This document shows, piece after piece, positions 1-8,500 of a stretch of DNA of 13,926 bases. The notes beneath the pieces were generated by a model, which did no database searches, was not told the origin of the DNA, and saw only the letters and a list, made by a program, of their open reading frames with translations. Position 1 is the stretch's first letter; the number at the start of each line of letters is the position of its first letter. Where the stretch lies: NCBI GenBank assembly GCA_039029935.1, contig JBCCFC010000202.1, positions 1 through 13,926 on the forward strand. The letters are read 5' to 3'. Source of the DNA: G039029935 sp039029935 (lineage in GTDB: Bacteria; Chloroflexota; Anaerolineae; Caldilineales; Caldilineaceae). The translations under genes and the position numbers were made by a program.

Positions 1-84
1 CTATTAACTATTAACTCTCCACTATTAACTATTAACTCTCCACTATTAACTATTAACTCTTCACTATTAACTATTAACTCTTCA
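1..84. repeat. 21-bp tandem repeat built of 7-mers, in PKS2 post-AT linker
   Basis: Four head-to-tail 21-bp units start at 1, 22, 43 and 64. Each is two CTATTAA heptamers plus a third heptamer, CTCTCCA in the first two units and CTCTTCA in the last two. The array may continue past the left edge. Read on the minus strand in the PKS2 frame it encodes a 7-residue repeat, S(E/G)ELIVN, directly after the last AT strand (IKIGPN). The unit is a multiple of three, so copy-number change does not shift the frame. Confidence 0.93.
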
Positions 85-2543
85 CTGTTTGGTCCTATTT
101 TGATGAGGAGGTCAATGTTCTGTTTGTGGGGTGTGGTAAGGGCATCATCCATGCCTATCGGTTTGCGGAGTTGCTTTCGCCAGTAGGGTGGGTGGCTGAG
201 TTCGTCGGAGATGATTTTGCCCGTCGTGCTGGAGATAACTGTCAGATTTGGTGGGTTGAGGGTGGCAGATTGAACGGCCTGCTCAAATTCATCCAGTATG
301 GGGTCTGGTAATGGTGAACAGTTGGTGGTAAGTGTTTCCATGAGTTGATCTCGTTTGGTCACAAGTCGAACTCCATCTTCCAGCGACATGACACCAGCGG
401 CATAGGCGGCGGCAAAGTCACCTACCCCATGCCCCAGCACAACATCGGGTGTGATGCCCCATGACCGCCATAGTTCGATCAACGCACATTGCATGGCAAA
501 GATGGCCGCGCCAATAATGGCATGGACATCCTTGTCCGTTTCGGGCGATTGACCAAGTTTTTCGTTACGGGCAAGGATGCCTATTCCACTTTCTAAATAC
601 AACAGGTCTACCAACGAACAGCCACCAACCTCTTGAAAAATAGCATCACAGCGGTCGATGACATCACGAAAGGTTGGTGCGGTTTCATACAATTCCTGCC
701 CCATCACCACATATAGCGTCTCCTGATCTGTGAGTAACCGTTCAGCCCCCTGAGCATGTCGAAGGGGGGCATTCGGCTTCGACATGCTCAGCCGACGGGA
801 GGGGGGAACGCTTACATCTGTGAAGAGGAAGGCGATATGTGGAGGTGTTTGCGATCCCCCAGGTTTTTGGCTGATATTGGCTGGCAGGGTGTCTTCGCCG
901 TCTCGGTTTGTATATGCTGTCAGTAGCCTTTGCATCTCTTCGGCTGACGATGCGGTCAAGGCCAGCCGATGGTCAAAGTGGCTACGTCCAACATGAGAGG
1001 TGTAGCAGAGATCGCCAAGGTTGATATCGGGGTGCGCTTGTAGATAATCGGCGTATTTTTGTGCAATCGTTGACAGCACATCTTCATGCTTGGCGGATAT
1101 CGTCAGCAGATGAAAAGACCACTCCTCAACGATGGTTGCGGCAGCAGGCGAAGCAGTGGTCGCGTCTGGTGATTCGGAGACAATCACGTGGGCGTTGCTA
1201 CCGCTGTATCCAAAGGCACTGACACCGCCAATACGTAGGGTGTCCTTCTCTGTTCGGGTCCAAGGTGTGGCGGCAGTGGTTATCTGAACACTGGATGCAT
1301 CCCAGTTGATATATGGGCTGGGCGTGTGGAAATGGAGGTGGGGCGGAATTTGCCCATCTTGCACAGCAAGTGCCAGTTTCATGAACCCCGCAATGCCAGC
1401 CGCACACTCCAGATGTCCCAGATTGGTCTTCACTGATCCTACATAGAGTGGATGCTCACGGTCTTTGAAGACGGCGTCTAATGCACCCATCTCAATCGAA
1501 TCACCGATAGGCGACCCAATACCATGAGCTTCAACATAACCAATCTGAGTGGGTGTCAATCTAGCATCATCCAGCGCGCGTTGAATCACCCGTCGCTGTG
1601 ACGGACCATTGGGTACAGCTATGCCACCACTCGGTCCATCTTGATTGATGGAGGTTCCTCGAATCACGGCAATGATATTGTCATCATCACGCTGAGAATC
1701 GGATAATCGCTTGAGGACCACAATGCCACAGCCCTCACTACGGACATAACCACCAGCATCAGCATCAAATGTCTTGCAATGGGCGTCATCAGCCAACATG
1801 TGGCTGTTGCCAAAAATTTCGGTGATCGCATCCTCGACAAGGACGCCAACCCCACCCGCCAGTGCCGCTTTACATTCCCCATTGCGCAGGCTTTGACAGG
1901 CTTGATGGACCGCGACCAGAGAGGAGGAACAGGCTGTATCGATAGAAACGCATGGTCCTGTAAGCCCCAGCAAATAGGAGATTCGCCCGGATGCTGTACT
2001 GGATGCATGTCCTATAGCAGCATAGAGATTCTTTTGGTTAACACACAACATCTCATGCCCGCTGGACCCTGCTGTGCCGATAAAGACACCGACTTCGTGG
2101 TTGAGCCATGTCTTGGGCACAATGTTGGCATCTTCCAGTGCGTGCCATGTGGTTTCCAGTAGCAGACGATGCACCGGGTCCATCACCAATGCCTCACGCG
2201 GGGAGATGCCAAAGAAGAGGGGGTCAAACTGGTCAATGTGTGCGAGATAGCCGCCATGCAGGGCATAGCGGTTGGGCTGTTTGTGTGGTCCATAGATATC
2301 ACGTCGGCGTTTTTCTGACATCTCGACAATGCCATCAAAGCCCTCCAATAGCCTTATCCAGTATTCTTCGGGTGTCTCGATGTCACCAGCGGGACCACCT
2401 GGATAGCGACAGCCCATGCCGATGATGGCAATTGGCTCATGCTGCTGATATTTGATCTGGACAAGCTCGGCCTTCATCTGCTCGATTGCTTGGATCGCCC
2501 GTCTAAGCTGTATTTTCTCGATGGTTTCCTTGGTTTGCGCCAT
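1..2543 (-). CDS. Type I polyketide synthase, N-terminal KS-AT part (PKS2), partial
   Basis: The frame opens at ATG 2543 and reads without a stop for 847 codons to the window edge, so the C-terminal half is not seen. Residues 1-35 form a charged, probably coiled-coil N-terminal docking helix. The ketosynthase spans about 36-462, from HEPIAIIGMGCRYPGG. Its catalytic Cys205 (DTACSSS), His340 and His377 are all present, so condensation is plausible. Some nearly invariant motifs are altered: AHGIGS for AHGTGT and GYVRSEG for GYVRGEG. The acyltransferase spans about 568-820 and appears inactive. GHSxG is GHGVGD (Gly706 for Ser), the His position is Cys742, about 64 residues are missing between 737 and 741 compared with PKS1, and GQGAQ is replaced by a 30-residue in-frame insertion (577-606). 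The start lies three bases after the PKS1 stop, behind a G-rich stretch that may serve as ribosome binding site. It looks like a tandem duplicate of PKS1. It may be supplied by another AT or may be decaying. Confidence 0.93.
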   Translation of the reverse strand, partial: MAQTKETIEKIQLRRAIQAIEQMKAELVQIKYQQHEPIAIIGMGCRYPGGPAGDIETPEEYWIRLLEGFDGIVEMSEKRRRDIYGPHKQPNRYALHGGYLAHIDQFDPLFFGISPREALVMDPVHRLLLETTWHALEDANIVPKTWLNHEVGVFIGTAGSSGHEMLCVNQKNLYAAIGHASSTASGRISYLLGLTGPCVSIDTACSSSLVAVHQACQSLRNGECKAALAGGVGVLVEDAITEIFGNSHMLADDAHCKTFDADAGGYVRSEGCGIVVLKRLSDSQRDDDNIIAVIRGTSINQDGPSGGIAVPNGPSQRRVIQRALDDARLTPTQIGYVEAHGIGSPIGDSIEMGALDAVFKDREHPLYVGSVKTNLGHLECAAGIAGFMKLALAVQDGQIPPHLHFHTPSPYINWDASSVQITTAATPWTRTEKDTLRIGGVSAFGYSGSNAHVIVSESPDATTASPAAATIVEEWSFHLLTISAKHEDVLSTIAQKYADYLQAHPDINLGDLCYTSHVGRSHFDHRLALTASSAEEMQRLLTAYTNRDGEDTLPANISQKPGGSQTPPHIAFLFTDVSVPPSRRLSMSKPNAPLRHAQGAERLLTDQETLYVVMGQELYETAPTFRDVIDRCDAIFQEVGGCSLVDLLYLESGIGILARNEKLGQSPETDKDVHAIIGAAIFAMQCALIELWRSWGITPDVVLGHGVGDFAAAYAAGVMSLEDGVRLVTKRDQLMETLTTNCSPLPDPILDEFEQAVQSATLNPPNLTVISSTTGKIISDELSHPPYWRKQLRKPIGMDDALTTPHKQNIDLLIKIGPNSEELIVNSEELIVNSGELIVNSGELIVN
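734..815. mobile_element. 82-bp MITE-like palindromic element inserted in PKS2 AT
   Basis: The element is flanked by a perfect 8-bp direct repeat ATCTGTGA at 726-733 and 816-823. Its ends are an imperfect terminal inverted repeat, GTAACCGTTC at the left and GTAAGCGTTC read inward from the right. Inside are 15-bp perfect inverted arms (CTGAGCATGTCGAAG) at 750-764 and 777-791 around a 12-nt loop. Insertion plus duplication adds exactly 90 bp, or 30 codons, so the PKS2 frame is kept. The duplicated residue pair Thr-Asp (575-576 and 605-606) marks the junctions. No transposase is encoded, so movement would need one in trans (inference). Confidence 0.82.
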
Positions 2544-2546
2544 GCA

Positions 2547-5500
2547 TTAAACCCCCAGATCATCTAGTTGAGACATCAATGTGTCCATGAGTTCATCCTT
2601 CGAGAGCGATTCAAGTTCTGTATTCGCCTGTATATCAGCTAGACTGCTGTCATCGGCAATAGATTTGTCATCCAGCGGTACAGCTTCGCGTTCATCCACA
2701 TCTTCGCCGCTGCCCTCAATAGCAAAGGAAAAGACCTCGGTCAACAGATAGTCCTCCAGTACATCCAGCGTTGGATAGTCAAAGAGTATCGTGAAGGGTA
2801 GAGAGACATCAAGCTGGGATTCGAGTCGATTTTTTAACTCGACCGCCATGAGTGAGTCTATACCCAGATCAAAGAGCCGTGCATCTGGGTCGATGACGGT
2901 ATCTGAACGCAACCCTAGCACGGTTGCCAGTTCGCGATGGACATAGGTGTGCAGATGTGCTTTTCGCTCTTCGGCTGGTAAGTCGGCCAAGGTTGTAAGC
3001 AAGTGGGACGCTTGTTTTTCCACTGTGGCAGGTGTCGCACGTTGTCGAACAGGGGTAACGCCAATCTGTCCCGATAGGCTTGTAGGTGGCTGTTGAAGCA
3101 GGTAGCCTAACAGATGTCGTCCCTGTCGGGGTGGAATCATGGCGATGCCAAGCATGTCCATTCGTTCGGCTAAATCAGCCGCCATACCCACATCGGACCA
3201 TGGCCCCCAATTGATGCTCAGACCAGGCAAGCCCATCGCCTGTCGCTGCTGCATCAACGTATCCATAAAGGCATTGGCAGCGGCATAGTTGCTCTGTCCG
3301 GGTGAGCCGAGCAGCGATGTAATGGAGGAAAAACAGACAAAGAAATCAAGTGCCATGTGCTGGGTCAGCGTGTGTAGATGCCATGTGCCATCGACTTTGG
3401 GGCGCATCACCCGCTCAAATTGTGCAGGGGTTTGGTTGGTTAATACACCGTCATCGATCAGTCCTGCTGCATGGATGATGCCTTTCAAGGGCGCAATCGC
3501 GGCACACCTGTCAAGTACACGTTGAACGTCATCTGGGTCAGCAATGTCTGCGGTCACGATGTGGACGGTTGCCCCGCGCTGTTGTAGCGTGTCAAGGGCG
3601 GCTTGCTGGGTTTCGTTGGTGACACCCCGTCGTCCGGTGAGGATCAGGCTGGTTGCGCCTTCTTCGACCAACTGCTGTGCAACCTGTAGCCCCAATGCAC
3701 CAAGCCCGCCTGTGATCAGGTAGGTGGCATCTGGCTGCATGGCAATGGGTTCATATTCTTGTGGCGGTTCAGGTGGCGGTTCAAAGGCGAGGACAATCTT
3801 GCCAATGTGTTTGGTCTGTTGCATATAGCGGAAGGCAGCAACGCAGTCTGTGCTGGCATATGTCACCTTGGGCAGCGGATGCAACGCACCGGAATTGACC
3901 TGCGCAATGATATCGGTCCAGAGTCTTGTTTCCAGCGTACTGTCTTTGGCAATTTCTTCTCCAAGGTCAAAGGGATAGTAGGCTGCATCGGGTCGCCGCT
4001 GGGTCACATCGTCGTGTGTCCAGATGTCAAGCTTGCCCATCTCGACAAAACGGCCATTCTGCGCCAAGACCATAAAGCTGCGCTCGATATAGTCCCCGTT
4101 GAGGCTGTTCAAAACGACATCCACGCCGTTGCCATCGGTCAGGGTCATAATTTCATCGGCAAAGTCAAGCGTTCGTGAGTTCATGACATGTTGTACCCCT
4201 TGCTCACGCAAAACGGCCTGCTTGGGTGGACTTGCCGTCGCAAACACCTCAGCCCCGATAGACTGCGCAATCTGGAGAGCCGCCTGCCCGACACCACCGG
4301 ATGCGGCATGAATCAAGATACGTTCACCGGGCTGTAGCTGGGCCAGTGTCACCAGCGAATACCACGCCGTCAAAAAGGTCAACGGCATGGTGGCGGCATC
4401 CTCAAAGCCAATGCCATCGGGGATGTGCGTCGCTCGTTGTGCGGGCAGCGCAATGTAGTTGGCAAAGGTCCCGTCCAATTGCCCCAGCCCCATGACACGG
4501 TCGCCAACGGCCATGTGCGTGACATCATCCCCCGCCGCTGTCACAACACCAGCATATTCCAGTCCCAGCCCGACATCGGTGGCCTCTGTGATGCCTAACA
4601 CAGTGGCATAATAGCTTTCGAGCAAGCCCAATGCGTTGAGGACATCGCGGAAGTTAAGCCCGGCTGCACGGACTTCGATTTCGATTTCGTCTGGCTGTGG
4701 CTGCGGTCGAGTTTGCGGAACAAGGGTCAGGTTGTCTAACAGACCGTAGGCACTGAGTTGTAGGCGTTGGGGTTGTGTGCTGTCCGCAGTCGGCATATCC
4801 CACGTACTTAACGCCGAAACATAGCGCGTCTCATTCTGATAGGCGACCTCGCGCTCCTGTGATTTTCGCCCATAGGCATGCGTTAATTCAGTGACAAGGG
4901 CTTCCATCTGGGTATGTCTATCGCTATGCGCATCTAAATCTACACAGAAACAGTTCAGTTGCGACTGTTCCTGCATTAGGGTGCGCCCAAAGCCCCAAAG
5001 AGTTGCAGCCGCCGATGCAATGCCGATAGTCTGGTCAGCTGTACTTGATGCGTTCGACGATGCAGCGGGCAGCACGTGGCTCTGACACCCTTGGGTCACA
5101 ATCCAGAGATGGGCATCTACGCCATGTTGGATGAGGGCTTGGGTCAGTGAAAGCAACCCTGTACATAACGACAATGCCTGAGTTGGAATCGGCCCGTCAG
5201 AATCCAAAGGAATGCCACCGTAGATGACACCGACTTTATCATAATTAGTGGCAAGTTCCATGATTTGCTGCGGAATCTCGTTTTCTTGCAAGAGATACAC
5301 CTGAGTGGCGTCCGTTTGTAGGGATGCAGTTAGACTCTCCGTCATATCACCCAACAAACCTGCAACAACCCAGCAATCCGGTCTTTGAGCCGCTGCTTCG
5401 GCCAGCGATTTTTCTTGCAATGGCGTCACTCGCCACGTCATCTGTTGCAGCCATTCGGTGCGCACCCGGGCGGTTTGGATGGCACTGGCTGGTGCTTGGC

Positions 5501-8500
5501 GCATCTCAAACCCCGCTATCCGTGCCACCAATGTACCTAACTCGTCAAAGAGGTGGATGTCCCACTTCATGGGGGCAATCTGTTCGGCATGACACCACCA
5601 GATATTTTCATTGGTGATATGGCTACTTAGAGAATAGAGTTGCAGTGAGTTGAGTGCAAAGGGCAGATACACATCGGTTAAATCGTGAACAGTGGTCGTA
5701 CCCCCAGAAGAAAGACCCACTGTGAGCGCGGCTGTCTGGAAACAGGCATCCAACAGGCCAGGGTGGAGCATATATCCACGCAGGTTGCTGACCACATCTG
5801 GACGACTTACCTTGGTCAATACCACTGTGGGTTGGCTGGCGTCATCAGTCACTGGCTGCCAAACCTCATCAATCCACCGAAAATTGTCACCAAAAAAGAT
5901 GATCGATTCATCTATGACAACTGATGACTGATTGGATTCGATGCAGTGCGCTTGGAGGTCACGCAGGCGTTGGCCGTTGCTGGTAGATAGGCGGTTGGTC
6001 GGTCCTGCGCTCAAGCCAATCGTGCCCATCGTATGCGTCATGGTGGCATCGCTGTCAACCACCTCAGACTCCTGCTCAAAACTTAGCAGTTGGAATTTGG
6101 CCTGTGGCTGGCGGCTGTTCTCCTGCGATGGTGTCAGCATAATCTGGGCAACCCGTGTCTGCGCATCCTCCAACGACAGTGGTTGCAGCAGGATCACGTC
6201 ATTCAGTTCATAACATTGCCCTGCATGGATTCTTTCTCCCCACGTTAACTCACCCGCACTCAACACCATCGAGAGATGGCAGGCCCCCGGTGAAACAACC
6301 GTGTCATAGACGAGGTGGTCCTTTAAGAAAGGCAGGGTATCCACGCTTACTTCGGTCTCAAAGAACGTTTCGCCATGCGTTGGCAGATGTGACATCTTAT
6401 CGATCAGCGGTCGCAGTTGTGCAACACCCGCACGCTGCGTAGGCGCGTCCACCCAATAGCGTTGACGGCGGAAGGGATAGGTCGGAACCGTAATTTTTTG
6501 TCGTTGATAGTGCTGGTCCAATCCCGCCCAATCAATCTCGATACCCTGTACGTAGAGTGCGCCGAGGGTGTTGAGTATTTGTTGGCAGTCGGGTTTGTTT
6601 TTGCGTAAACTGGGAAGGGTTGAAGGGTTGAAGGGTTGAAGAGTTGAAGAGTTGAAGAGTTGAAGAGTTGAAGGGTTGAAGGCACCCAGAGGGTTCCCGA
6701 GGGTTGAAGGGTCGATACTGCCCTCTTCCACTTTTCCACTTTTCCACTTTTCCACCTTTCCACCTTTCAACCCTTCAACTATGCTCAATAATGTTGCCCC
6801 CGGCCCTATCTCGACAAAGATGTCAATATTCTGTTCCAGAATCGTGTTGACGGCATCACCAAAGCGGACGGGGTTGCGGAGGTGCTTGCGCCAGTATCGT
6901 GGTTGGGTGAGTTCTTCGGCGATAAGCTTGCCTGTCATGCTGGAGATGACTGGGCGTGTGGGTGGCTTGAGGGTGACAGTTTGCACAATTTGCTCAAATT
7001 CATCCAGCACAGGGTCTAGGAGTGGAGAGTGGTTGGCGATGGGTGTGTTCAATCGTTGTGTTTTGAATCCTGCCTGCTGCAATCTATCTGTTATCTGTGC
7101 AATGCTCTCGTGACCGCCTGAAAGCACAGTGCTGGTCGGGCCGTTGATGACCGCAGTGGTGACATCATCATAGTCGGCAATCAGCGGCAGGATGTCGGCT
7201 TCGGCAGCGCGCACCGAGACCATGCTGCCCAGAGCCGTCTCCATCAATTGGCCGCGTTTGGTCACAAGCCGTACCCCATCTTCGAGCGAGATGACACCCA
7301 CAGCGTAGGCGGCGGCAAAGTCACCCAAGCTATGCCCCAGCACAACATTGGGTGTGACGCCCCATGATCGCCACAGTTCGACCAGTGCGCATTCGACGGC
7401 AAAGATGGCAGCGGTTAGGCAGGGTGGTGAGTCTAAAGTGGCGTGTAATTGTTCAGATCCCCATGCTGGTTGAGCCTGTCGAAACCGAGTTCCCCCTTCG
7501 ACAGGCTCAGGGGGCTGAACGTCTGCCATTCCACGCGACTGTTCAGATCCCCATGCTGGTTGAGCCTGTCGAAACCGAGTGTCCCCTTCGACAGGCTCAG
7601 GGGGCTGAACGGCTACCATGCCACGCGACTGTTCAGATCCCCATGCTGGTTGAGCCTGTCGAAACCAAGTTCCCCCTTCGACAGGCTCAGGGGGCTGAAC
7701 GTCTGCCATTCCACTATCCGGATACAGCACGTCTATCAACGAACGACCATCAACGTCTTGAAAAACAGCATCACAACTGTCGGGCGATTGCCCGAATTCG
7801 TCGCGATGGGCAGGGATGCCCGTTCCACGCGACTGTTCAGACGCAGGCGTCGGTTGAGCCTGTCGAAACCGAGTGCCCCCTTCGACAGGCTCAGGGGGCT
7901 GAACGTCTGCCATTCCACTATCTGGATACAATACCTCAACCAACGAACGGCCATCAACTTCTTGAAAAACAGCATCACAGCGGTTGATAACATCCCGAAA
8001 GGTTGGCTCGGTTTCATAAAGCCCCTGCCCCATGCTCACATACTGCGCCCCTTGCCCTGTGAAGAGAAAGGCAATGCGTGGTCGCTCGTGTGCGGCTGTT
8101 ATTGAATGTTGGTTGACACCCGCAGGTAATGGAGCATCAGCTTCTCGGTTTGCATATTGCTCCAGCAGCCACTGTAGGTCCTCAGTGGATTCTGCAGTCA
8201 GAGTAAGTCGATGGTCAAAATGGCTGCGCCCAACGTGCGATGTGTAGCAGAGATCGCCAAGATTGATGGCTGGATGTGTCCGCAGATGGTCCGCATATTT
8301 CTGTGCATAGGTTGGCAATACATCCTCATGTTTGGCCGATATGGTGAGTAGATGGGCTGACCGCTCGTCAACTGTTGATGCGATGGGTTCAGCAATGGGT
8401 TCAGCAATAGGTTCAGCTGTGACAGCAGCGTTTGGTGGTTCCGACACGATGAGATGGGCGTTTGTGCCGCTGTAGCCAAAGGAGCTGACACCACCAATGC

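Noticed and set aside
1..84. The 21-bp repeats as plasmid iterons or an origin
   Set aside because: They are in frame within PKS2 at a linker position, with no replication gene or DnaA-box cluster nearby.
1664..2162. Short frames on both strands over the PKS2 KS region
   Set aside because: They are shadows of the continuous PKS2 frame, which encodes clear KS motifs over the same bases.
1..2543. PKS2 as a frameshifted or stop-interrupted pseudogene
   Set aside because: Reading the minus strand codon by codon from 2543 to 1 gives no stop and no frame change. The AT is degenerate but the gene is not disrupted within the window.
7445..7918. Possible CRISPR array (regularly spaced palindromic repeats)
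   Set aside because: The whole 90-bp unit is conserved with no unique spacers, it lies within a PKS reading frame, and no cas genes are present.
7364..8105. Two overlapping plus-strand open frames of about 207 and 218 codons with repetitive predicted peptides
   Set aside because: They lie antisense to the PKS1 AT and are open because the 90-bp repeat has stops in only two of six frames. No recognisable domain and no independent start signal.
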